The notes under the pieces were generated by a model, which had not been told where the DNA came from, did no database searches, and saw only the letters and a list, made by a program, of their open reading frames with translations. From JBAZOJ01 sp041648755 (GTDB lineage: Bacteria > Planctomycetota > B143-G9), in assembly GCA_041648755.1 (NCBI GenBank), contig JBAZOJ010000002.1, positions 1 to 58,288 of the forward strand: 58,288 nucleotides of DNA, given 5' to 3'. A program made the translations under genes and the position numbers. Positions 27,078-35,219 of this stretch are shown here, piece by piece (the first letter of the stretch is position 1; every line of letters starts with the position of its first letter).

Positions 27078-28538
27078 ATGAAGCTTTTGAGAATCTTCTC
27101 GGTCGCACTTGTCGCGGGGATGCTAGCTTCCTCGCTGACCGTGTATGCAGAAGAGCCCGGCCCCATCGAGGGCTGGACGCGCGAAAAACTCTCCCTGGTT
27201 GTTGCCAAGGATACTAACGAGTACATGACTGCGGCAACACAGTTCATGCCGCTGTTCTATGGCGGGGCCTCTCCACACTGGCTTGACGACATGGCCAAAG
27301 ATGCAAGAGAGAAGAACTTCAACCAGGAGGTAATCGGCCCGCCGACGAGGAGCGAGAAATACCGCGGAGTCCTGGTAGTTCGCGAAGGCAGCGGCATAAA
27401 CATTGACACCGACGGCGATGATCGGCCCGACACCAAGCTGGCGAAGACCGATATCGCTAAGGTGAAGTGCATCTATCGGAATGGAGACGTTGACCGCAAC
27501 GGCGAAATTGGCATTCTCTTCAAGATCGTGCTGGACGAGAACACCCAGAAGCCTCATTGGAGCTATTCGCGCGGTTACTACGTGACAGGGAGGCTCGCAG
27601 GGACGTCTATTTCGTTCTTTGACGAGAACGCAGACGGCTTTTTCAACGTCACCGCAAGCGACGGAATGGTCATCGGAAACAAGGAAAAGTACGGCTGCTA
27701 TCTGTCTTCGATTGTGCTCGCAGGTGGCAAGCTGTATGACCTGATGATAGACGACCAGGGACGCTGGTTTGACTATCGACCTATTCCCGCGGCGACCACG
27801 ACTGGCAAGATCGACTTCGTGAAGAAGTTCAAGGGCCCGATGAAGCCCCTTTTCGTTGTGCTTCGTACTCCCTTTGACAAAGGCAAGCCGGATCCGCGAT
27901 CGGTCTCAATTTTCCTGCCCAAGGGCGTTGGCATCGCGCCCGAAGGTCTGTACGATTTCAAGTGGACGATGATGGACGAGCGTTGCCAGGGCAGATCCGA
28001 GCCTCGGCCGGATCAATGGATCGATAACGAGAGCGCGGCGCCGTATTTTCTTGAGAAGAACGGGCAGAAGAATCGTCCTCCATTCAAGGCGCAGCCCATC
28101 AGCGTAAAGGCGAGTGCGGACAATGTCGTTGAGTGGGGTGCGCCGTTTGCGGTTCATGCGCGCCCCGTGCACAATACTAACGACGGCGGCGCCAAGGTGG
28201 ACTATCTGTCACTGTACGCAGGGGACTTCATGTTCTTCGACAGTAAGCTTGGCATTTGCTTTTGGACGCCCCTGGAGTACAAGAAAGAGGGCGCCGCCCT
28301 GCCGGAAGACCTGATGTTCGACATCATGGTCTACAACCCCAAGGGCGAGCTCATGAGCAGGAATACCCGCTATGTTAAGGGAGCGGGTGGCGGGACCGGC
28401 GATGCTGATCCCAACTGGCAGAACTTCAACATCAACCTGTCCGGACAGCGTGGAATTTTCAAGATCGAGATCAAGTCGCCCAAAGCTACGGCACACTTCG
28501 GCGAGATTCATTGCTATAACGATTTCGAGATCAAGTAG
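27078..28538 (+). CDS. Exported protein with DxDGDxxxD loop, paralogue A
   Basis: 486 residues. The ATG follows AAAGGGGA and starts a signal peptide, MKLLRIFSVALVAGMLASSL, cleaved near VYA/EE. The mature protein carries two Asp-rich loops, DTDGDDRPDTK at about 113 and FFDENADGFFN at about 177, that resemble calcium-binding (EF-hand or thrombospondin type 3) loops. The rest is beta-rich with no recognised domain. It is clearly related to the next gene (same loops, then a CYLSSIVLAGGKLYDL / WFLSSVLDFGKGLIEI segment). Probably a periplasmic or surface protein; function unknown. Confidence 0.78.
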   Translation: MKLLRIFSVALVAGMLASSLTVYAEEPGPIEGWTREKLSLVVAKDTNEYMTAATQFMPLFYGGASPHWLDDMAKDAREKNFNQEVIGPPTRSEKYRGVLVVREGSGINIDTDGDDRPDTKLAKTDIAKVKCIYRNGDVDRNGEIGILFKIVLDENTQKPHWSYSRGYYVTGRLAGTSISFFDENADGFFNVTASDGMVIGNKEKYGCYLSSIVLAGGKLYDLMIDDQGRWFDYRPIPAATTTGKIDFVKKFKGPMKPLFVVLRTPFDKGKPDPRSVSIFLPKGVGIAPEGLYDFKWTMMDERCQGRSEPRPDQWIDNESAAPYFLEKNGQKNRPPFKAQPISVKASADNVVEWGAPFAVHARPVHNTNDGGAKVDYLSLYAGDFMFFDSKLGICFWTPLEYKKEGAALPEDLMFDIMVYNPKGELMSRNTRYVKGAGGGTGDADPNWQNFNINLSGQRGIFKIEIKSPKATAHFGEIHCYNDFEIK

Positions 28539-28548
28539 TGGAGGCAAA

Positions 28549-29871
28549 GTGAAACGAACTTCTATGGCCCTTCTCGCGGGTATGGCCCTCTTTGTAATGG
28601 CTGTCTTGTCGAACCCGTTGTTGGCCGAGCAACCGGAAACCGGAGACACTGAGGTCAAGTTGAACTATGTCACAATGAATGACATGGCAGACTACTTCAC
28701 ACCCAAGCACAAGAAGAAACCCCTGACCTCGACCCTTGACCTTCCGAACGGCGAATCCCGGGGGATAAGATGCAACGTGACGGAGCAGAACGTCGAGGTT
28801 GACACAAACCTCGATGGCAAGCCGGACACCAAGATATCCCAAAGCGGTAAGATTGTTGAACTGACCATTTCTGACGAAAGCGGAGCGAAGAGGAAGTACG
28901 CTGTAATGCTCTGGCGCGACGACCGGTTCGTCCAGAAGCAATGGTACTATTATACCGCTTCCGCAGTGTCCGGCGTGATCGAGGGCAAGAAGTTCCTCGT
29001 CATAGACGACAACTGCAACGGGAAGTACAACGATTTTGGCGAGGACGCCATTATCGTTGCACCCAGCAAGGCGGGTTGGTTCCTTTCGTCCGTGCTCGAT
29101 TTCGGCAAAGGTCTGATCGAGATCGCAGTCGAGGCGGATGGCTCCGCGGCTTCGTACCATCCCTTCATTGGCACTACCGGGACGGTGGATGCGTTAAGCA
29201 AGCTTTCGAAAGCCAACTTCAAGCCCCTTGTCTTCGTAGTCAAGAACGAAGATCGCTCCTTCAACGTGATTCGCCCCGACAGCAAGCCTTCCATTGTTCC
29301 GATTGGCAAGTACAACATCGAGCGCGCGATCATCGACAGGACCATCGAGGTAATCGGAGCAGCCCATCCTCCCTTCGATATCCTGAAGGACAACACGACC
29401 ACGATAGAGTGGGGTGGGCCGTTCACAATGTTGTTCTACGCATCGCCGGGGCCGGACTACCCCCGCGCCGTATACGCCGCAGACCCGAACAACCATCTCT
29501 TCTACTGCGAGCCACCATACATCAAGGGCGAGAAGGGCGAGGTATATGTAGGGTCGAAAGAGTGGTGCGAACCCGAACAGGTTCTGAATTCGGCAGATAG
29601 CGAAGCACCCCAGAAGTGGTTCTTCACCGCGGAAAAACTCAACTTCAACATCGAGATCCTGGACATCAAGACCCGCAAGTCAATGAACTCTCTGAAGTTC
29701 TACTCCGCCGGACAGCCTGCCCCCCAACCGAGTCAGCCAGCTCCTTACTATTGGCTGCCTTTCACCTGGGAGTACAAGCAGCTTCGTGGCAACTACCTGC
29801 TGCGCGTTACCTGCCCGACCAGCAGGGCCTTCAAAGAGGCCGTGTATGAAGAGAAGATTGAGCTGAAATAG
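28549..29871 (+). CDS. Exported protein with DxDGDxxxD-like loop, paralogue B
   Basis: 440 residues. GTG 28549 is chosen because GGAGG lies about 5 bases upstream and it gives a positively charged signal peptide (VKRTSMALLAGMALFVMAVL), cleaved near LLA/EQ. The loop DTNLDGKPDTK replaces DTDGDDRPDTK of paralogue A, and DDNCNGKYND replaces its second loop. Overall identity looks low but the order is kept, consistent with an old tandem duplication. The two genes are ten bases apart and share one terminator. Function unknown; calcium binding is inference from the loops. Confidence 0.78.
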   Translation: MKRTSMALLAGMALFVMAVLSNPLLAEQPETGDTEVKLNYVTMNDMADYFTPKHKKKPLTSTLDLPNGESRGIRCNVTEQNVEVDTNLDGKPDTKISQSGKIVELTISDESGAKRKYAVMLWRDDRFVQKQWYYYTASAVSGVIEGKKFLVIDDNCNGKYNDFGEDAIIVAPSKAGWFLSSVLDFGKGLIEIAVEADGSAASYHPFIGTTGTVDALSKLSKANFKPLVFVVKNEDRSFNVIRPDSKPSIVPIGKYNIERAIIDRTIEVIGAAHPPFDILKDNTTTIEWGGPFTMLFYASPGPDYPRAVYAADPNNHLFYCEPPYIKGEKGEVYVGSKEWCEPEQVLNSADSEAPQKWFFTAEKLNFNIEILDIKTRKSMNSLKFYSAGQPAPQPSQPAPYYWLPFTWEYKQLRGNYLLRVTCPTSRAFKEAVYEEKIELK

Positions 29872-29891
29872 CACGTGCTACTCGAGAGATT

Positions 29892-29920
29892 CCGGCCCGA
29901 CAGACTGTCGGGCCGGTTTC
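29892..29920 (+). terminator. Intrinsic terminator after the paralogue pair
   Basis: CCGGCCCGACA (29892-29902) pairs perfectly with TGTCGGGCCGG (29906-29916), with a GAC loop and TTTC tail. Confidence 0.85.
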
Positions 29921-29936
29921 ATTGACGGCCCTTTGA

Positions 29937-29964
29937 TTGGAATACCGGAGAGAGCCGATATAAT
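29937..29964 (+). promoter_or_regulatory. Promoter of the FtsB-like gene
   Basis: TTGGAA (29937-29942), a 16-base spacer, and TATAAT (29959-29964), giving a leader of about 44 bases. Confidence 0.7.
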
Positions 29965-30014
29965 TCCCCATCCGCAGAAAACTTTTGCGCTCAGACTGGT
30001 TCCCTTCGCTGGAC

Positions 30015-30554
30015 ATGAGATTTCTTGGCATCTACTTCGCTGCCTTGGGGCTGATCTACTTCGTAATCCTTGTCTGGCAGAACGCGCTCATCATCAGGTC
30101 TCAGGAACGCGTGATCACCCAACTCAAGACCAGTGCCGCAGAACTCCAGAAGGAGCAATCCGAGCTCGAATTCATCCGCAACGCCGTCATCAACCGCGAG
30201 CCCTACTTCTACATCAATTCACTCAGAGAAGACTGGGGATTCCGGAAGAAGGGCGAGGTTCTGCTATCGGAACTCCCTGCCAGTCACTACGTTGGGAAGG
30301 GCGAACCGGTTTCGGCGGTTCGGGCGCAGAAGAGAACGGGGACGCGATCCTCTGGCAGTGTGCTCTTTCTTCTGTTCGCGGGGCTCGCAGTTGCCGCAAT
30401 GACCTATATCATGGTATTTTCGCCCCGAAGGGCCGTTAAGAAGCCGAAGCCATCTGCATTGATTGACGGCTTCTGGAAGGGACCTCCGCCCAGCGAGCGA
30501 ATGTTGAGACCGTTTTCGGAGAGGGAAATCGGCCCTGATCAGGGCCCCCGATAG
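30015..30554 (+). CDS. FtsB/DivIC-like septum formation protein with extra membrane segment
   Basis: 179 residues. ATG 30015 gives a membrane segment (4-25, LGIYFAALGLIYFVILVW) followed directly by a coiled coil (26-62, IRSQERVITQLKTSAAELQK). It ends with the FtsB/DivIC-type tail NREPYFYINSLREDWGFRKK and GEVLL, whose helix-then-GE pattern is characteristic of the septum formation initiator family. Unlike the usual 90-110 residue proteins, it continues into a second hydrophobic segment (about 113-135) and a basic, Pro-rich tail. Those extra parts are unexplained. FtsB acts with FtsL and FtsQ in activating septal wall synthesis; the assignment here rests on pattern, not on a verified alignment. 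Its 3' end meets the opposing vWA gene six bases away. Confidence 0.68.
   Translation: MRFLGIYFAALGLIYFVILVWQNALIIRSQERVITQLKTSAAELQKEQSELEFIRNAVINREPYFYINSLREDWGFRKKGEVLLSELPASHYVGKGEPVSAVRAQKRTGTRSSGSVLFLLFAGLAVAAMTYIMVFSPRRAVKKPKPSALIDGFWKGPPPSERMLRPFSEREIGPDQGPR
30531..30546. repeat. Perfect palindrome between convergent genes
   Basis: A perfect 16-base palindrome, GGCCCTGATCAGGGCC, overlaps the 3' end of the FtsB-like gene, 14 bases from the end of the convergent vWA gene. It could fold on either strand and help end both transcripts, although neither side has a long T-run. Confidence 0.5.
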
Positions 30555-30559
30555 GTCGG

Positions 30560-32215
30560 CTATTTGGACAGGTCGAACGGTATCTCGATCCCGAACCTGA
30601 TCGAGAGCGAGTGAATCTCCTGCAATACCTTCTCAGCTCTGCCCTTGACGAAGTATTCGTCGGCCAACTGGAAAATCCTGCCCCTTGCCCATTCGACGGC
30701 AATTTCCCGCTTATTCTCATCGGGCTCGGGCAAGGCGGTCCGCAGCAGGAATTGCCTGGTGCGGTTCAGGCTGTCGGTGCCCTGCAACTGAAGGCAGAAC
30801 TCGACTCCCCATGTGCAATGGCCGTAAACGACCATCGGTGAATCCCTGTAGAGATCCTTCAGAGCGGAAGGATATACGTCGCTGACCGCAGGCGCAAAGT
30901 AGGTCGCCGACGGCTGAACAAGAACCGGGCGGGAGAGGCGAGACGCAAATGCAGCAAGTTCGCGCACGGTGTCCTTGATATCAGGGCAGTCCGCGGACTC
31001 ACCGCGGCCGAAGTACGACATCATGTCGAGCATGAATTCCCCGTAAGGGCGCCCCGCATTGAAAGTGAACAGGCTGTGACCGGGCCTGAGCGTGTTGCTG
31101 AAATTGCCGGTCACATCGGCCACGCTGCCGACGCCTGCGGTTGCCATTCCGTCGGAAATCAAATACACCGCCATCGGCCTGCCCTCTGTCGGGGGAAAGC
31201 GGTTCAATGCCTTGCGGACGGTGCTGGACAGGTTGGTCAGGACGGCTCTATCAGGACGTTTGAGAAATGAAATCAGCCGGTCGAGGTTGCTGACGGAGAA
31301 TGGCCTGAAATCCTCAAAGAGCTGCACATCGCGCAAGTGAAACAAGTCCACATTGAACCTGTCGCCCGGCGGGAGCGCCGGAATGATCTCGCGCAATGAA
31401 GAGAATACCGAAGCAAGTTCTGCATCCTTAACGGAATCGGACACATCCACCAGGAACAGATTATCTTTCTCGAACGCCCCCAGCTTCGAGGTTGGCCGCA
31501 CTTTCAGCGTCAGGCGGAAGAAGGACTCTCCGCTCAATGGATCGCGGAACACCTCGAGGTTGACATCGAGGTCGTCATCGAGCGGATAGATTTTGCGCGG
31601 CTCCTTCAGCCCGTTGATGGGGGCATCTCCCGGCGTCGGCGGAGCTTGTGATCGGTCAACTTTGGCGGGAATAGTGACCGGAGGCGGAGAGGAAACGGGG
31701 ACCGGCGAGTCGCACGAAAGATCGGTCGATGGAATCTGTGGCCGGAGGGCTGATGGTTCGAGCCCTGCGAACTCTCCGCCTTTGGATGGTGCCGGTTGCC
31801 CGTTTCTTGCTGTCGGAGGGAAAAGCGGCGTGGAGAGCTTCCTCTCGGCACGCTGCAGCGCCCGTTCCGCGGATTCTCGCACTGTCAGGATTTCGGTCCG
31901 GGACGGAACGGATCGCGGAAGCGGGTCATCGAGTCCACTGAGCGTGGGTGATGCGCCAAGGCTGCTCAGGGGTGGGGCGCCTATCTCGTCAGGGGCCGTG
32001 GCCTCGCGCAGTGTGCTTGTGTCACGAAAGAATCGTTCAACTCGTTCGTTCTGATTCTCCTGCAGCCGCTGAAGCTCAGGCAATCTGCCGCTCTGGATAG
32101 ACCCGTAGACCGCGCCGAACATGCGCGTGTTGAGCGCAAGCACGATGATCACCACATGCACAATGACCGACAGCACCACGGGCACAACGACCGAGGTGGA
32201 AGCCTTGCGATCCAC
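30560..32215 (-). CDS. Membrane-anchored von Willebrand factor A protein
   Basis: 551 residues from GTG 32215, which shares its last base with the preceding stop (TAGTG) and follows CTGGAG; the longer ORF start at 32251 would overlap the upstream gene by 37 bases. One membrane segment near 8-30 is followed by a long Pro/Ser-rich region and a vWA domain from about 250. The metal-binding site reads DVSDS, with later TNLSS and LISDG at the positions expected for MIDAS Thr and Asp. vWA proteins with this anchor often act as scaffolds for envelope complexes. It is the last gene of the tyrS-atp operon; a partner is not known. Confidence 0.78.
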   Translation of the reverse strand: MDRKASTSVVVPVVLSVIVHVVIIVLALNTRMFGAVYGSIQSGRLPELQRLQENQNERVERFFRDTSTLREATAPDEIGAPPLSSLGASPTLSGLDDPLPRSVPSRTEILTVRESAERALQRAERKLSTPLFPPTARNGQPAPSKGGEFAGLEPSALRPQIPSTDLSCDSPVPVSSPPPVTIPAKVDRSQAPPTPGDAPINGLKEPRKIYPLDDDLDVNLEVFRDPLSGESFFRLTLKVRPTSKLGAFEKDNLFLVDVSDSVKDAELASVFSSLREIIPALPPGDRFNVDLFHLRDVQLFEDFRPFSVSNLDRLISFLKRPDRAVLTNLSSTVRKALNRFPPTEGRPMAVYLISDGMATAGVGSVADVTGNFSNTLRPGHSLFTFNAGRPYGEFMLDMMSYFGRGESADCPDIKDTVRELAAFASRLSRPVLVQPSATYFAPAVSDVYPSALKDLYRDSPMVVYGHCTWGVEFCLQLQGTDSLNRTRQFLLRTALPEPDENKREIAVEWARGRIFQLADEYFVKGRAEKVLQEIHSLSIRFGIEIPFDLSK

Positions 32216-32913
32216 TACGCAAACTCCAGCGCGAGCCCCCAGAGGATGCACCAGATGGGGACCAGGATCGAGGCGATGGGAAGCGGCTTTTCAGAAGGCC
32301 GAAGCAGGTGAAAAAGGGATATGGCGCAGAGAATGCACCCAAGCATTGCGGGGGGGGACGTGAACGTAAATGAACGTGTGCCAAGACAACCCAGAATAAG
32401 CGCCATGAGTGTGCTCAGTGAGGATAATGATGCTGCCTCGACAAAGTGGTCTTTGCGCTTCGGCGAATCAAGACGAAAGGCTTCTCCGGCAAGCAGGCTC
32501 TCGGCAGCCAACATGAGGTTGAGCCACAAAACCACAGTCGTAAAAGAAAGCTCAGTTGGATGATGATTCTGACCCCGCAGTATGAAGAATGCGCCAATAG
32601 CCGCAAGAGAACCGCATACGGAAAGAAAACGAGGAGTCCACGGAGACGCCCAAGAGCCAGGTTCATCACCTGTCGAAGTGAAGAAGAGCCAGGCGGCAAG
32701 GAGTAAGGGCAACCAGCCGGCAGAGAGCATTGGAAAGTCAGGGACTGCGCCGTCCCAGTGAGGGTGGAGATAGCAGTAAAAAAATGCCCCTGCGAAGCAA
32801 AGCAGGCTCACAACAAACAGGACGAGTCCGCCGAGGATAGGATACCTCTTACTCCATAGCCGGGAGGCCGCGAGCAGCAGAAAGGCAAGGGCGAGCAAAA
32901 GCAAGGAAGTCAC
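32215..32913 (-). CDS. Multi-pass membrane protein following a ResB-like gene
   Basis: 232 residues. GTG 32913 is preferred: it overlaps the ResB-like stop (GTGA) and has GGAG seven to eleven bases upstream. The ORF start at 32952 is longer but lies within the previous gene. About seven hydrophobic segments (2-18, 25-45, 70-85, 98-115, 127-145, 165-185, 210-230). No motif that I recognise; a haem-handling CcsA/CcmF WWD motif is absent. Its position directly after the ResB-like protein makes a role beside it possible, but that is inference. Confidence 0.7.
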   Translation of the reverse strand: MTSLLLLALAFLLLAASRLWSKRYPILGGLVLFVVSLLCFAGAFFYCYLHPHWDGAVPDFPMLSAGWLPLLLAAWLFFTSTGDEPGSWASPWTPRFLSVCGSLAAIGAFFILRGQNHHPTELSFTTVVLWLNLMLAAESLLAGEAFRLDSPKRKDHFVEAASLSSLSTLMALILGCLGTRSFTFTSPPAMLGCILCAISLFHLLRPSEKPLPIASILVPIWCILWGLALEFA

Positions 32914-34787
32914 TCTTTGTGCTCCGCCGTTTGGCGATAGGACGTAGCCCATGTTCCGGTAAGAAAGTACCCAATCAAGAACAGAACAATCAGCAGAACG
33001 TAAGGGACCGGCTCAAAGACTATGGCGAGGATCAAGAAAGAGCCCTGGGTTCTGTCACAGTCCAGCACGGAGACCGTGTAACAGGCTGTTTCGTAAGACC
33101 CTTGATCGCTAACGGAGTACTCAGCCAATACCTTGCCTGTGCTAACCGCGAGTACAGCATAGTCAAGATAAGCGTCAACGGCCGGGCGAACGCTGAGTGA
33201 AAGCTCTTCGCGCACAAGCTCCAGAGACTGCTGACTGCCGGAAAACAGCGTCAGAGTGCGGTTGTCACCATGAGGGCGGATGAGCTTGCAGGACAGTGCA
33301 GTAGCTGGAGAGTCCTGCGCGACGAGCTTCTCGATCACCTGCGCGTCCGGGATGATCGAGCGTACCAGCAAGGCTGTGTCACCGCAATCGATGCTCTCGC
33401 CAACTTTCAGCACGCCTGACTTCTCCCGATGGCCGGCCTTGACAAGCGAGATGGAGTTCGGACAGTCGGGGGAGGTGATGATCCGCACAAAAGTCGAAGG
33501 CTCCCCGGATATGGAAGGATGGATGAGCCGTATGCGCAGGCCGGAATACAGATGCCCGAACACTACCGGTTCTGCCTCGGAAACGCGAAGAGATTCCTCA
33601 CCGCGCGGCCCCTCGACAATGACATCTGCCGACCCCTGCAAGGACATCGCGGGATCGCCGTATTCTGCCTTTTTGATCATGACGGAATAGTGCGAGCCCT
33701 GTACTCTTGTCCGTGAGCCTGCGGTGACATTGAAGCGATAGGTCTTGCCAAGATCCGGGAAGAACACTTCGACCTGCGGAAGATAGGGCAGATTGGTGCC
33801 GATGAGGGCTTCGTATTCGGGCTTCTCATCGAAGTGAAAGTAATAAAGGCTGCTGAACAGGTCTTCGCGATCGCCTTTCCCATGGATGAAGTAGTGAGAA
33901 ATATTGCTGCCGGATATGTCCAGAGGGAATCCGCCAAGGTCGCCATCGGCGCCGAAGCGGAAGAAGTCCCGGCTGGTCTCGCTCTTTGCCTTCGTTTCGC
34001 AGAACACTATGGCCGGGTTGGTGAAGTCCTTCGACTTGGTTTTCAACTCCAACTCGGCTACGGCCGGAATCCGAGTCTCCTCGATTCTCAAGATCGCATC
34101 GGTTCCAGGAAGGCTTATGTCCACAGGTTCTGTAATTGCGATTTCGCGCAAGGTCCGGCCCTCCGGGTCCGGTTTGGAGGCGATTCTCAATATCTCAGGG
34201 GGGTCAGGGTGCACGAGGTAGAACTCCTGCAACTCGAAGGAGAAGGGCAACTTCCTCATTTGACCGGTGGCCGGGTCAGTAACAGAAGACACCTTACGGT
34301 GGGGATAAACCTTCTCCAAGGCGCGGAAGCCGAAGGAGGAGTTGATCACCAAGGCAAGAATGCCCAAGGCCACAAGGGTAATGCCGATGTAGATTCTACC
34401 AAAGCGCGGTTTCTGAGCCATTGAAAGCAGCGCTGCGCCCGCCAGTGCGAGCAGGAACTTCATCCAGGCAGCCGACCAGACGGCGTTGAGCCCAAGGAAG
34501 ACGGGAATCATCGCATCACGGGGGACATGGCCCCCTGACACAGCGCCGGTCCAGCAATATCCTGCAAAGAGCCCGATGCCCACCCAGAGCATGCTCCATG
34601 CCGCAAGTTCGCGCGCATCCTCGCGCGGAAGGCTGCGGAGGACAACAAAGGCTCCGATGATGGTAAGACAAAGGACTGCAAGGGGGTGAACGAGGAAACT
34701 GACTGCAGGAAATGCCCCGGTCAGGGCAGAGACAATCATCCCGCCGAAAATGACGACGGGTGGAAGCAGGCGGGGTAGTGCCTTCAT
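32910..34787 (-). CDS. ResB-like membrane protein
   Basis: 625 residues. It has several N-terminal membrane segments (about 8-32, 36-50, 63-80, 98-118 and 128-150), a large external beta-rich domain (160-585), and one C-terminal segment (590-612, VPYVLLIVLFLIGYFLTG). This layout, and the phrase LPFSFELQEFYL near 180, resemble ResB/Ccs1, which with CcsA attaches haem to cytochrome c. The resemblance is moderate and the haem-binding histidines cannot be confirmed by eye, so it may be a distant relative. It begins 11 bases after atpC and overlaps the next gene by GTGA. Confidence 0.55.
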   Translation of the reverse strand: MKALPRLLPPVVIFGGMIVSALTGAFPAVSFLVHPLAVLCLTIIGAFVVLRSLPREDARELAAWSMLWVGIGLFAGYCWTGAVSGGHVPRDAMIPVFLGLNAVWSAAWMKFLLALAGAALLSMAQKPRFGRIYIGITLVALGILALVINSSFGFRALEKVYPHRKVSSVTDPATGQMRKLPFSFELQEFYLVHPDPPEILRIASKPDPEGRTLREIAITEPVDISLPGTDAILRIEETRIPAVAELELKTKSKDFTNPAIVFCETKAKSETSRDFFRFGADGDLGGFPLDISGSNISHYFIHGKGDREDLFSSLYYFHFDEKPEYEALIGTNLPYLPQVEVFFPDLGKTYRFNVTAGSRTRVQGSHYSVMIKKAEYGDPAMSLQGSADVIVEGPRGEESLRVSEAEPVVFGHLYSGLRIRLIHPSISGEPSTFVRIITSPDCPNSISLVKAGHREKSGVLKVGESIDCGDTALLVRSIIPDAQVIEKLVAQDSPATALSCKLIRPHGDNRTLTLFSGSQQSLELVREELSLSVRPAVDAYLDYAVLAVSTGKVLAEYSVSDQGSYETACYTVSVLDCDRTQGSFLILAIVFEPVPYVLLIVLFLIGYFLTGTWATSYRQTAEHKE

Positions 34788-34797
34788 GTTCCTTCTA

Positions 34798-35208
34798 TTA
34801 TAGCCGCGTATGTCCGGAAACGCGCAATCTGTTTATCGCACGGAACAAGGCGATTCTTGCCCGGTCAAAGTCCACATCCTCGCGCAATTTGAGCCGCTCT
34901 TCGGCGCGCTTTAAGGCTGCCTCCGCGCGTGCGACGTCAATTTCACCCTTGCTCTCGATCGCGTCAACAAGGAGAAGAAGCTCTCCGGAATGTACTTCGA
35001 AAAACCCCTCGCAGTGCGCAAAGATCTCATCATCCCGTTCGTCGAAATGGATTGTCAGGCATCCAGCCTTGAGGGCGCCCAGGATGTCCGCATGATGCGG
35101 AAGAACGCCCATTGAACCGCACTCCGCCTCGAACGACGCCCCGGTCGCGCCGGAGAATTCCCTGCGCTTGTCAGGCGACACTACGAGGATCTTCATTGTT
35201 GCGGCCAT
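34798..35208 (-). CDS. atpC: ATP synthase F1 epsilon subunit
   Basis: 136 residues. N-terminal beta-sandwich (1-85, with the FEAECGSMGVLPHHADIL segment typical of epsilon) followed by a two-helix C-terminal domain (VARAEAALKRAEERL). ATG 35208 follows GGAG eight bases upstream and lies 11 bases after atpD; MKILVVSPDK at residue 5 is an alternative. Epsilon joins the central stalk and regulates ATP hydrolysis. Confidence 0.92.
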   Translation of the reverse strand: MAATMKILVVSPDKRREFSGATGASFEAECGSMGVLPHHADILGALKAGCLTIHFDERDDEIFAHCEGFFEVHSGELLLLVDAIESKGEIDVARAEAALKRAEERLKLREDVDFDRARIALFRAINRLRVSGHTRL

Positions 35209-35219
35209 CTGATGGGCTC

